From NCBI RefSeq assembly GCF_020510705.1, contig NZ_CP075184.1, positions 4,417,001-4,481,000 on the forward strand: a stretch of 64,000 bases of DNA, given 5' to 3'. Origin of the DNA: Acidovorax radicis. Lineage in GTDB: Bacteria > Pseudomonadota > Gammaproteobacteria > Burkholderiales > Burkholderiaceae_C. The translations under genes and the position numbers were made by a program. Each line of letters starts with the position of its first letter. Position 1 is the first letter of the stretch. A model generated the notes under the pieces. The model was not told where the DNA came from, searched no databases, and saw nothing but the letters and a program-made list of their open reading frames with translations. This document shows, piece by piece, positions 17,757 to 26,230 of the stretch.

Positions 17757-19040
17757 GTGACCCCCTGGGACCTGCCCGCACCCGTGCACGGCCTGGGGGC
17801 CGCGCTGGCCGTCGGGCTGCTGATCGGCCTGGAACGCGGCTGGCACCAGCGCGACCTGAACGAAGGCGCGCGCGTGGCCGGGCTGCGCACCTTCGCGCTG
17901 ACAGGGCTGCTGGGGGGCGTGCTTGGCAGCCTTGCGCCCACGTTCGGGCCCTGGCCGCTGGTGGCCGGTCTGGCAGGCCTGGCACTGCTGATGGCGGTGG
18001 CCTACCTGCGCAGCGCCCAGGCCACGGGCGGGCTCAGTGCCACCACCTCGGTCGCGCTGCTGCTCACGCTGGCGCTCGGCGCCTATGCCAGCTCGGGGGC
18101 CATCGCCCTGGCGCTGGCGGCAGCCGTGGTGGCGACGGTGCTGCTGAACCTCAAGCCCACGCTGCATGGCTGGCTGCGGCAGATCGAGCACCGCGAGCTC
18201 ACTGCGGCACTGCAGTTGCTGGTGCTGTCCGTTGTCATCCTGCCCTATCTGCCCAACGCGGGCTTCGGGCCGTATGCGGCGCTGAACCCGTATGAGCTGT
18301 GGTGGGCGGTGATCCTGATCGCCGGGCTGTCGCTCGCTGGGCATTTCGCGGTGCGTATCGCCGGACCCCACCGGGGACTGCTGTGGACGGGCATGCTGGG
18401 GGGCCTGGCCTCTTCGACCGCAGCCACGCTGGCCCTGGCGCGGCGGGCGCGCCAGCAACCCGCCCTGGCCGATGCGGCGGCCATAGGCGCCCTCGCGGCC
18501 AGTGCCATGATGTTTCTGCGCATGGCCGTGTTGCTGGGCGCCATCCACCCTCCACTGCTGCGCACCTTTGGCGCTGCGCTGGTGTTCACGGGCGTGGCCA
18601 TGGCAGGCCTGAGCCTATGGCAGTGGCGCCGCCTGCCCGCACAGCCGCCCCACAGCGATGACGCTGTGGAACAGATTCCGCCGTTTGACCTGGGCAGCGC
18701 ATTGGGTTTTGGCGCCTTTCTGGCTGCCATGGCGGTGCTGATGCCCGCTGCCCGGGACTGGCTGGGACACGGCGGCATCTATGTGCTGTCGGCCATCTCC
18801 GGCCTGGCGGATGTCGATGCCACCGTGATTTCGATCGCACGCCTGCAAAGCGCCAACGACGTGCCGGTGGTTGCGGCGGTCACAGCACTGGGGCTGGTCA
18901 CCCTCACCAACATGATCACCAAAGCCACCATCGCCTGGGTCACGGGCGGCGCCCTGCTGGGCCGGGCGGTGGCACGCGGCTATGCGCTGTGCATGCTGGC
19001 CGGCGCACTGGTGCTGGCGCTGCTGGTGATGGCGGGTTAG
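17757..19040 (+). CDS. MgtC/SapB plus DUF4010 membrane protein
   Basis: A 427-residue protein with about 11-12 membrane segments. The N-terminal part carries the MgtC/SapB signature GLLIGLERGWHQRD (residues 21-34); the C-terminal half is a DUF4010-type region ending GYALCMLAGALVLALLVMAG. Function is not established; the family is linked to ion or metal homeostasis. GTG at 17757 is preferred, with GGAGA eight bases upstream. A 17-codon ORF (17707-17760, starting MHLLPLP) ends in a TGA that overlaps this GTG (GTGA), so translational coupling by a leader peptide is possible. A MITE and a palindromic element separate it from priA. Confidence 0.8.
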   Translation: MTPWDLPAPVHGLGAALAVGLLIGLERGWHQRDLNEGARVAGLRTFALTGLLGGVLGSLAPTFGPWPLVAGLAGLALLMAVAYLRSAQATGGLSATTSVALLLTLALGAYASSGAIALALAAAVVATVLLNLKPTLHGWLRQIEHRELTAALQLLVLSVVILPYLPNAGFGPYAALNPYELWWAVILIAGLSLAGHFAVRIAGPHRGLLWTGMLGGLASSTAATLALARRARQQPALADAAAIGALAASAMMFLRMAVLLGAIHPPLLRTFGAALVFTGVAMAGLSLWQWRRLPAQPPHSDDAVEQIPPFDLGSALGFGAFLAAMAVLMPAARDWLGHGGIYVLSAISGLADVDATVISIARLQSANDVPVVAAVTALGLVTLTNMITKATIAWVTGGALLGRAVARGYALCMLAGALVLALLVMAG

Positions 19041-19166
19041 TTCGCTGCGCTGCCTTGCCCCGCCAACACCCCGCCGTTCGTGGATGGGCCGTCGTTTTTG
19101 GCAGGGCGCCCTGAACACCGTTTGCACGCTTGCACGGTTTGCGCATCGCAAAAAATAGGGTGATTA

Positions 19167-19216
19167 TTGGCTCTGAGGCATATCCCACAAGTGCTACCAG
19201 CTATCAAAAGAGAAGC
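19167..19216 (-). repeat. AGCGCT-type palindromic element, copy 6 (degenerate core)
   Basis: On the minus strand: CTTTTGATAGCTGG, AGCACTT, CAGAGCC and an A/T tail. It lies in the gap between the DUF4010 and gamma-glutamyltransferase genes. Confidence 0.65.
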
Positions 19217-19270
19217 AACCCATTCAACGATGCCAACGCGGTGGATCGACAGGGGAGCGCCATCGGCCAT

Positions 19271-19297
19271 CAGGCACCAGGCACCAGGCACCAGGCA
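19271..19297. repeat. 7-bp tandem repeat (CAGGCAC, almost 4 copies)
   Basis: Head-to-tail CAGGCAC units directly before a terminator hairpin, non-coding. It is a second heptamer array in the window, unrelated in sequence to the one at 11055. Confidence 0.9.
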
Positions 19298-19305
19298 AAA
19301 GAAAA

Positions 19306-19331
19306 GCGCACCCATCGGGTGCGCCTTTTTT
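19306..19331. terminator. rho-independent terminator between convergent genes
   Basis: Perfect 8-bp stem GCGCACCC / GGGTGCGC with a 3-base loop, followed on the plus strand by C and six T residues. The minus side has interrupted T residues (CTTTTCTTTT), so it can serve both the DUF4010 gene and the convergent gamma-glutamyltransferase gene. Confidence 0.85.
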
Positions 19332-19435
19332 GACGGCCTGCGTGCCATGACGGCGCAACCGGTGGGTTGACCTCACCGGCCGTGGCCGCCAACACACGGC
19401 TCGCCGCGCAGTCTTCTGGCGCTTAGCGCCTGTTC

Positions 19436-21394
19436 TTACAGCGCGCCGTCCCCCAGCACGATGCCCTCGCGGCGGGGGTCTACCCCACCCTCCAGGCGGG
19501 GCTGTCCGTTGCGGGTGGTCCGGATGATGGTGGACACGCCGCTCGATTGCGCCGCGTTCGAGACCGTGTGCCCCTTGGCCCTGAGGCCCGCGATCAGCCC
19601 GGTCAAATCCAGCGAGGTGTTGGCACCGTCCACATTGGTGGTGGCGCTGTTGGACGCACCGATGTTGACCAGCGACGTGGCCTGTTGCGCGTCAAGCCCC
19701 CAGTCCAGTGCGCCGACCACGGTCTTGAGCACGTACTGGATGATGTTGCCGCCGCCGGGCGAGCCGGTCGCCATCACGAAGTCGCCGGGTTCCGTGCCCT
19801 TGAATACCAGCGTGGGGGCCATGGTGCTGCGTGGGCGTTTGCCAGGGGCGACACGGTTGGCGATCGGTGTGCCCGCCGAATCCACAGGTTGCGCCGAGAA
19901 GTCAGTGAGCTGGTTGGTGAGCAAGAAGCCCCCGACCATGTGGAACGAGCCCATGCTCGACTCCACGGTGGTGGTCATCGACACCACGTTGCCATAGGCG
20001 TCCACGATGGAGAAATGGGTGGTGCCCTTTTCCACCGTCTTGTCGATACCCAAAGGAACGTCGCCCAGGTTGCCGGCCGCCGCCACGCCCATCGAATTGC
20101 CGTCGGGGGCAATCAGGGCGGCGCGCTGCTTGAGGTAAGCCTTGTCTAGCATGGTGGGCACACCCTTGCCCGGCAGCGGGATGAAGTCGGTGTCAGCCAC
20201 ATACTTGTCGCGGTCGGCATACGCGAGGCGCTCTGCCTCAGACACCAGATGCACGCCCATGACGCTGGGCACCCCGCCCTCGTTGGCAGGGTTGGCGGGT
20301 GCGTATTTGGACAGGTCGAAATTTTCCAGAATGCCCAGCGACTGGGCGATGGCGATGCCCCCCGACGACGGCGGCGACATCGTGCAGATGTAGTAGCTGG
20401 CGCGGTAGGTCGTGCAAACGGGATCGCGCTTTTTGGCCTGGTAGTTCTTGAGGTCGTCCACGGTCATCAGGCTGGGCGTGATGGGCGTTTTGCCGCTGTC
20501 GTCGCCCACCGATTGCGCCGCCTTGGCCACAATGGCTTGTGCAATGGCACCGGTGTACAAGGCGTCAGCCCCGCCAGCGGCAATGGCACGCAATGACTGC
20601 GCGTAGGGCAGATTGGTGTTGACGGTGCCGGCAGCCCGGGGGGTGCCGTCTGCGTTGAAGAAGGCCGCCACGGCATTGGCATCGAGCCGCAGGTTGGCCG
20701 CGTTGTCGCTGATGGCCGAGCCCATGCGGGTCGGGATCTTGTAGCCATTGGTGGCCAGGTTGATGCCCTCGCCAAACAATTCGTCCCAGCCCAACTTGCC
20801 ATGGTCCTTGTGGGCCAGATCCAGCATGCGCAAGACGCCTGGCACCCCAATGGAGCGGCCGCTGCGCCGCGCGCTGGGCACAGGCGCCGCAGACGTGGGC
20901 GTGGCCTGGTCCTGGCGCACCAGGTAATAGCCGGTGGCGGCAGCGGGGGCGGCCTCTCGGCCGTCATAGGCGGTGACCTTCTTGGTCTGCGCGTCGTAAT
21001 ACATCATGAACGCGCTACCGGCGATGGTGCTCGACTGGGGCTCCACCAGGCCCAGCACCGCTTGCACGGCCACAGCGGCGTCCACCGCCGATCCACCGGC
21101 CTTCAGGACATCGCAACCCGCTTTCGTAGCCAATGGCGTGTTGGCAACCACCATGTATTTGCTCGACTGCTTGGCCTTGTAGCCCAAGCGGTAGCCCGAA
21201 GCCGCCTCTGGAGCGGCCGGGTCGCCCGACAGACCCGAACCCACCACGACAGGTGCGCCGGAGCCAGACACCACGGAGCAACTTTGGGCGTTGCTGTCGA
21301 CCACCAGATCGGAGTTTGAACCACTCCCGCATCCGTAAAGCGCCAGTGAAAGCGCAATAGGCGTCAGCGCCCACAAGAAGACCTTCTTTTTCAT
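19436..21394 (-). CDS. ggt: gamma-glutamyltransferase, lipoprotein form
   Basis: A 652-residue Ntn-hydrolase that cleaves and transfers the gamma-glutamyl group of glutathione and related amides. The N-terminus is a lipoprotein signal (MKKKVFLWALTPIALSLALY then GC), so it is membrane-anchored, probably facing the periplasm. The proenzyme is cut before the catalytic Thr in KGTTHFSIVDAYGN (about residue 455). Other motifs are SMTTTVESSMG and GSPGGGNIIQYV. The ATG at 21394 is chosen for the lipobox and a GGAG ribosome binding site 8 bases upstream; the frame extends 13 codons further without support. It faces a bidirectional terminator. Confidence 0.94.
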   Translation of the reverse strand: MKKKVFLWALTPIALSLALYGCGSGSNSDLVVDSNAQSCSVVSGSGAPVVVGSGLSGDPAAPEAASGYRLGYKAKQSSKYMVVANTPLATKAGCDVLKAGGSAVDAAVAVQAVLGLVEPQSSTIAGSAFMMYYDAQTKKVTAYDGREAAPAAATGYYLVRQDQATPTSAAPVPSARRSGRSIGVPGVLRMLDLAHKDHGKLGWDELFGEGINLATNGYKIPTRMGSAISDNAANLRLDANAVAAFFNADGTPRAAGTVNTNLPYAQSLRAIAAGGADALYTGAIAQAIVAKAAQSVGDDSGKTPITPSLMTVDDLKNYQAKKRDPVCTTYRASYYICTMSPPSSGGIAIAQSLGILENFDLSKYAPANPANEGGVPSVMGVHLVSEAERLAYADRDKYVADTDFIPLPGKGVPTMLDKAYLKQRAALIAPDGNSMGVAAAGNLGDVPLGIDKTVEKGTTHFSIVDAYGNVVSMTTTVESSMGSFHMVGGFLLTNQLTDFSAQPVDSAGTPIANRVAPGKRPRSTMAPTLVFKGTEPGDFVMATGSPGGGNIIQYVLKTVVGALDWGLDAQQATSLVNIGASNSATTNVDGANTSLDLTGLIAGLRAKGHTVSNAAQSSGVSTIIRTTRNGQPRLEGGVDPRREGIVLGDGAL

Positions 21395-21698
21395 TTCACA
21401 CTCCTGTCTGTCGTTGAGAGAATTCCTCGGCAACCTGCAGAGGAGGAAGCACCGTCATGCAAGCAACGTGCCGAACCCGTGTTTCCCCTCCAACAAGCAC
21501 CCGGACTTGAAGTCCCATCGCAAACCACAGGGATCGAAAATCAGTGCGGGCAGGCGCCAGTGTGCCCACCGCGTCCGGCCTGCGCAACCAACGCAGCGTT
21601 TGTATCGCGCAGGTGCGCAATGCCACGGCCCCCGAAAGCCCCACGAACGCCCGCGCCGTGGACACCAGGAGGACGCGCCCTTTGCTAGCGGTCGTGCC

Positions 21699-21724
21699 AA
21701 AAAAAGGGCGCCTCAGCGCCCTTT
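21699..21724 (-). terminator. rho-independent terminator of the small secreted protein gene
   Basis: On the minus strand a stem AGGGCGC / GGCGCCCT with a short loop, followed by seven T residues. It lies 28 bp after the stop of the 147-residue secreted protein. Confidence 0.85.
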
Positions 21725-21751
21725 GGATTGCGACATGCGCCGTTCAGCGTC

Positions 21752-22195
21752 TTACTTGGCGCAGGCCTTGCCGTGGTCGGCGTGGTAACCCTTGGCCTTG
21801 GCGTCGGCTTCGGTCAGGTATTCGCCGGCCTTGGTTTTGCCGTAGTACTTGGCGCCTTCGCAGTGGTAGGTCTTGGATGCCGTGTTGACCCAGACCTTCC
21901 CGGCGCCACCGCCAGCCGCTGCCGTGGTGGGCGCTGCCGTTTTGGCGGCAGGTGCTGCGCCGGTCTTTGCCACAGGCGCTGCTGGGGTCACGGCAGGAGT
22001 CACTGCGGGTACAGCGGCCGGGGTCACCGCTGGCGTTTTAGCCACGGGGGCCGCAGTGTCCTTGGTGGAAGGAGCAACCGGGGCAGGCACTGCGGCACCT
22101 GGCTTGATCGCGGGTGCGGCGGTCGTTTGGGCAAAACCCGTGGCGGCGCAGAACAGACCCATCGTCACAGCCAAAACGCGAAGTTGAGATTTCAT
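21752..22195 (-). CDS. small secreted protein with conserved C-terminal Cys/His module
   Basis: A 147-residue protein. The first 24 residues are a signal peptide (QLRVLAVTMGLFCAATGFAQ). A low-complexity Ala/Pro/Thr/Val-rich region follows (about 25-95), then a compact C-terminal module of about 48 residues: KVWVNTASKTYHCEGAKYYG, a TKAGEYLTEADAKAKGYHA stretch, and a final HGKAC. This module is recurrent in small exported proteins of Burkholderiales; two Cys and several His could form a disulfide or metal site. Function unknown. It has its own terminator and is probably monocistronic. An imperfect inverted repeat (22223-22246, around CTCAAACCTTTGAG) lies upstream. Confidence 0.72.
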   Translation of the reverse strand: MKSQLRVLAVTMGLFCAATGFAQTTAAPAIKPGAAVPAPVAPSTKDTAAPVAKTPAVTPAAVPAVTPAVTPAAPVAKTGAAPAAKTAAPTTAAAGGGAGKVWVNTASKTYHCEGAKYYGKTKAGEYLTEADAKAKGYHADHGKACAK

Positions 22196-22299
22196 GGTGA
22201 TTCCTTCAGGGGGGTTGGTCTACAGAGGCTCAAACCTTTGAGACTCTGTCACCACAACGCCCTGGCCTGCGTTAGGTTGACCCGTGCTTCTCGGATATA

Positions 22300-22434
22300 T
22301 CAGCGGGTGTTGCAGTGCGCCTTGACGGGCAGACCGCCTTGACATGGCAACAGCTTGGCCGGGGCCACCGGCACGAACTGCAGTCCCTGCGGCAAGCGCT
22401 GCAGCGCCACAGAGGCCGAGCGCCGCAGGCTCAT
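22300..22434 (-). pseudogene. short open frame after the glycosyltransferase remnant
   Basis: A 44-codon frame starting MSLRRSASVALQR, whose ATG overlaps the stop of the glycosyltransferase remnant (ATGA). The overlap suggests the start of a third gene of the former operon, now ended early. I do not recognise the product; it may be non-functional. Confidence 0.35.
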
Positions 22435-22857
22435 GGCGGCGGCTCGCGCAGCGGGCTGCGGTCTTCGTCGTGCGCCACCAGGTACGTGGGCCGCCGCTTG
22501 ACCTCGTTGTAGATGCGGCCGATGTACTCGCCCAGGATACCGATCGACATCAGCTGCACGCCCGAGAACAGCATGATGCTGGCCGCCAGCGTGGGCCAGC
22601 CGTCCAGAGGGTTGCCGAACACCAGCGTGGCGACGGCGATCCACAGCCCATAGGCCAGCGCCCCAGGTGTCGCAGATTGAAGCTGGAGACACCGCCCGCA
22701 CGCTCATGCGGCACGAACGGCAGTGCGGCCGACCTGAACCCCACCCAGGCGTAGAGGCCCTTCATGAAGCGGTTGCGCTCGGGCAACGCCTTGAGGGCAT
22801 CGACCACCTTGCGATCCATCCAGCGGAAGTCGCCCGCGTTGGGCGGCACCTTTCTGG
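22431..22857 (-). pseudogene. GtrB/DPM1-like glycosyltransferase 2 remnant (5' deleted, frameshifted)
   Basis: Two overlapping minus-strand frames together give the C-terminal half of a polyprenyl-phosphate glycosyltransferase. The first reads PPNAGDFRWMDRKVVDAL, then LPERNRFMKGLYAWVGFR and SSFNLRHLG. After a one-base loss the second continues with LVFGNPLDGWPTLAASIMLF, then SIGILGEYIGRIYNEVKRRP. The N-terminal catalytic half (nucleotide-sugar binding, DDD motif) is absent. The gene is therefore broken twice: by a 5' deletion and by a frameshift around 22665-22675. Confidence 0.82.
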
Positions 22858-22993
22858 CGTATGGCGCGCAATGGCGCAAGCGCCCAGAGCGCGGCAACGC
22901 GCCGACTGGCGCTGCGGGGGCGAACTCGGCCTGAAAATCTGCAGGGGGTATCGGTGGGCGGAAAGGCCATCGTTGGATCCCCACGGGGGTCAT

Positions 22994-23325
22994 TCAGGAA
23001 GGGCGCACGCACGCGGCGGGCACATAGGTGCGCCAGTGCATGGTGAGCGGCGCGGCCTCGCCCTTGAACGGCCAGTCGGTCTGCCATTGCCCCTGCTGCA
23101 CGACGAGGCCGATCTCGGCCTGCGCGCGCTCCACCATCGGTGGCGGCTCGGTGGCGCTATCGCCGTCCAGCCGCATCCACAGGGTGCCGTGCTCGCGCAG
23201 CCGTTGCGGCGTGATCCAGGGCGAGAAACGCGCATCGCCGGTAATGAAGACCGAAGGTCGGCTAGGCAGCTGCGCCGCGATCAGCCCCGCCGTCCAGTAG
23301 TCGCCCGAGACCGAGAAGCGGGAGA
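22994..23325 (-). pseudogene. C-terminal remnant of a GT39-type membrane glycosyltransferase
   Basis: On the minus strand the frame reads RFSVSGDYWTAGLIAAQLPS, then WITPQRLREHGTLWMRLDGD, and ends at a TGA at 22994. This looks like the soluble C-terminus of a dolichyl-phosphate-mannose-type (PMT/ArnT-like) glycosyltransferase. The long multi-membrane N-terminus is missing, so it is a fragment. It precedes the GtrB-like remnant in the same direction, as expected for a former lipid-linked-sugar operon. Confidence 0.6.
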
Positions 23326-23455
23326 GATGTAGGAGAAGAACGCGCCAGTGTAAAGTTCTTGTGACTAGCTTCTTGTGACCAGCTGGTAGCTCGAAAGCCC
23401 CAAGAAGCCCCTGCGGAGCGCCGGGGCGAGGAGCGCTCTGCCCCCTGAAAAACCG
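23326..23455. other. junction of the decayed glycosyltransferase locus
   Basis: Short non-coding stretch where the deletion that removed the upstream part of the glycosyltransferase genes must end. It contains the imperfect direct repeat TTGTGACTAGCT / TTGTGACCAGCT. No insertion sequence or integrase is visible. Confidence 0.4.
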
Positions 23456-24445
23456 TCAAGGCACCAGCAGCGTCACGGCCCCCGAAAAGCTCAAAAACGC
23501 CAGCGCCGTGGACACCAGAATGATGCGGGCGATGCGCCCGTTGTGGGCGCCGAAGCGCTCGGCCAGCAGCGAGACATTGCTGGCGCTGGGCAGCGCGGCC
23601 AGCAGCACCAGCACCGTCAGCGCAAAGGGTGTGAGCGGCACGCCCAACGCCATGGCCGCAGTGCCCACGCCCCACACCAGCAGCGGGTGCGCCAACAGCT
23701 TGGCCAGGGCCACCGGCACATAGTCGCGCGCCAGGACCTGTTCATGCGCGTTCATCTGCGAGCGGGCCAGCACCGCGCCGATGGTGAACAGCGCCACGGG
23801 CGACGCCGCATCGGCCAGCATGGCCACGGTTTTATCAGCCGGGCCGGGCAGCTTGAACTGCAGGGCCGACGCCAGCGCACCCAACGCGATCGACCACGGC
23901 ATGGGGTTGGTCGCCATGCCCTTGAACGCGTTGCGCAAGGCCACGCCCACACCGTGGGTGCCCGCCCCGTCAAGCCTCGACAGCGCAATGCACAGCGAGC
24001 TGGTGATGACCATGTCCACCACGATGGTGACGATGGCCGGGCCCGCGCTTTGCGCCCCCAGCAGCGCCACCAACAGCGGCACGCCCATGAAGCCCGTGTT
24101 GGGAAAGGCAGCCACCAGCGCACCAAATGCGGCATCGTTCCAGCCCATGCGTGCATTGCGCGTCAAGGCCACGGTAGCCCCCACCATGACCAGCGCACAC
24201 AGCAGGTAAACGCCCGCTACGGCGGGGTCGAGCAGCTGGCCGATGGGCGTGCTGGCGCCAAAGCGATACAGCATGCATGGCAGCGCAAAAAACAGCACAA
24301 AGGCGTTGAGCCCCGGGATGGCAGGCTGGGGCAACACCCCGCGCCGGGCGGCAAGGTAGCCGCACAGCACCAGCGCGAAGAAAGGAAACGTGATGAGCAG
24401 GACAGGGAGCACGGCCGCTATTGTCCGTGGTGCCGCGCGTGGCAT
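23456..24445 (-). CDS. AEC family transporter (auxin efflux carrier type)
   Basis: A 329-residue inner-membrane protein with about ten hydrophobic segments in the two five-helix repeats of the AEC family: LLITFPFFALVLCGYLAARR at the start, NTGFMGVPLLVALLGAQSAG in the middle and LTPFALTVLVLLAALPSASN near the end. Characterised relatives move malate, malonate or other carboxylates; the substrate here is not predictable. The annotated ATG adds about 13 residues before the first helix, so a later start is possible. It is downstream of and co-directional with the ABC binding protein, with a 154-bp gap. Confidence 0.85.
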   Translation of the reverse strand: MPRAAPRTIAAVLPVLLITFPFFALVLCGYLAARRGVLPQPAIPGLNAFVLFFALPCMLYRFGASTPIGQLLDPAVAGVYLLCALVMVGATVALTRNARMGWNDAAFGALVAAFPNTGFMGVPLLVALLGAQSAGPAIVTIVVDMVITSSLCIALSRLDGAGTHGVGVALRNAFKGMATNPMPWSIALGALASALQFKLPGPADKTVAMLADAASPVALFTIGAVLARSQMNAHEQVLARDYVPVALAKLLAHPLLVWGVGTAAMALGVPLTPFALTVLVLLAALPSASNVSLLAERFGAHNGRIARIILVSTALAFLSFSGAVTLLVP

Positions 24446-24599
24446 GGCGCAAGGCGCACGCTGGCAGCCAGCACAAAGTCAGGCGGGGGGCCTCGCCGAT
24501 GGCGAACAGCGTTGACGGACACGCAGGCACGCCCACATGCCACGGCACACGCCATCACCAGCGCCCGCGCGGCTAGCCCACGCACCGCACGCGCCCGCC

Positions 24600-25865
24600 T
24601 CACTGCTTGCGCTGGACGATGAGGTTGCGTTTGGCGTCTTCGGGGTAGGCAAAGGTGATGGAGCCGTTCTTGACCATGCCGATCACCAGCATGTTGTTCG
24701 TGATGGCATCCTTGTCCTGCACGCTGAAGGGCTTGTCGTAGGTGGACACGACGCCGTAGTAGGTTTTCATCTTGCCCTCCAGCGACGCCTTGATGGCCGG
24801 ACCACTCAGGTTGCCGTCGCGAATGCCGAGAAACGAATACATCAGCAGATACGTGGCGTCGTAGGCATTGGCGGCAGCCATGGGCACCGCCACCTTGCCA
24901 TGGTATTTGCGGGTGTAGCTCGACAAAAAGGAGGCCCGGCGCTCGTTGCTGGGCTCGGCAATAAAGGTCTGCACCATGAGCGCGCCCTCGGCCGCGTCCT
25001 TGGCTCCATCGAGGAAGAAGGGGAACGACAGTGTCCACGGGCCCACCTGCGGCACCTTCCAGCCCAGCGCCTTCTTGCCATTGGCGATGACGGCGTTTTC
25101 CTGGCCCACGGTGTAGCTATAGATCACATTGGCGCCCGCGTTGCGCGCAGCCGTGAGTTCAGCCGACAGGTCCTTCACGCCCAGTGCAAAGCGCGAGACA
25201 TGGACAGGCTTGAGGTTCTTGGCCGCCAGGGCGGCCACCACGTCGTTGTAGCCACCCTCGCCATAACCGGTGGTGTCGGCGAACACAGCCACCTTGTCCC
25301 AGCCACGCCGGGCAATGTCCTCCACCATGAAAGGCGCCTGCAGCGCATCGCGCCCTGTCACGCGAAAAATGTAGCTCTCGGCGGCAGGGTATTTGGCCGT
25401 GACGGCCGTGCCGGTGGCGCACGGCACGATCAGCGGCGTTTTCGCGTCCTGGAACAGGTCGATCGCCTTCATCGCCACGCCAGTGTTGCAAAAGCCGATG
25501 GTGGCGACCACCTTTTCCTTGAGCAGGTCCTGACTGACTTTGCGCCCCTCTTCGGGGCTGGCGGTGTCGTCCTTGACCACCAGCTCCAGCGGCCGCCCCA
25601 GGTAACCGCCCACGGCGTTGATCTCGTCCACGGCCAGCTTGATACCGTTGAGCATGGGCACGCCAAAGTCTGCCGACGCGCCGGTGAACGGCCCCACCAC
25701 GCCGATGCGCACGGGGGCCATGGCACCCGTCTGGGCGTTTGCCTGAAGGGCCGTGGCCAAAAGCGCCAGCGCCAGCGCCAGCAACGCGGCCGGGCCCTCC
25801 TGCGCAAAGCGCAAGGCCAAAGTACTGCGGTGAGCGGCGGAAAACGAGGGGGCAGGCAAACGCAT
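24600..25865 (-). CDS. branched-chain amino-acid-type ABC transporter substrate-binding protein
   Basis: A 421-residue periplasmic binding protein (Peripla_BP_6/LivK type). A long signal peptide with the core AALLALALALLATALQANAQ is followed by VRIGVVGPFTGASADFG. Family motifs include LVVKDDTASPEEG, VVATIGFCNTGVAM, and KVAVFADTTGYGEGG near residue 190. It should capture a hydrophobic amino acid, amide or aromatic acid for an ABC importer, but no permease or ATPase genes adjoin, so it is an orphan. The ATG at 25865 gives the signal peptide. It is divergent from rep across 365 bp. Confidence 0.88.
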   Translation of the reverse strand: MRLPAPSFSAAHRSTLALRFAQEGPAALLALALALLATALQANAQTGAMAPVRIGVVGPFTGASADFGVPMLNGIKLAVDEINAVGGYLGRPLELVVKDDTASPEEGRKVSQDLLKEKVVATIGFCNTGVAMKAIDLFQDAKTPLIVPCATGTAVTAKYPAAESYIFRVTGRDALQAPFMVEDIARRGWDKVAVFADTTGYGEGGYNDVVAALAAKNLKPVHVSRFALGVKDLSAELTAARNAGANVIYSYTVGQENAVIANGKKALGWKVPQVGPWTLSFPFFLDGAKDAAEGALMVQTFIAEPSNERRASFLSSYTRKYHGKVAVPMAAANAYDATYLLMYSFLGIRDGNLSGPAIKASLEGKMKTYYGVVSTYDKPFSVQDKDAITNNMLVIGMVKNGSITFAYPEDAKRNLIVQRKQ

Positions 25866-26230
25866 CACGGGGCGGCTCTTTTCTAAAGGAATGTCGTTGA
25901 GACCTGGAAGTATCAAAGTGTCAACAGCCTCCCGACAGCGCGTTTTCCCGCGGTTAACCGGTCCACAGGCCACGGACGTCAGAATTTGCTCAGTTTTCTG
26001 ATGCGCATCAACTTTTTGCGCAGCCCCTCTGCCGGGTGACTGTCCAGGGTGCAGGTGCTCTGCGCGCAACGCATTCGCAATGCCTTTTCACTGCCCTTTG
26101 TTTGCGGGTGGGGTGCGCGCCCCACCCTGCGGGGGCAGACACCCACGGTATGATCCGCCACCCCACCGAAGGCCTTGCCCTGCGCCTTCGCGCCATGCGC
26201 CCCTCCTCCCCCTGCCTTGCCTCGTTTCAC
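25866..26230. other. divergent intergenic region, nothing specific seen
   Basis: 365 bp between the start of the ABC binding protein gene (leftward) and rep (rightward). It must hold both promoters, but I cannot assign boxes with confidence and see no repeat element, RNA or small gene. Confidence 0.4.
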
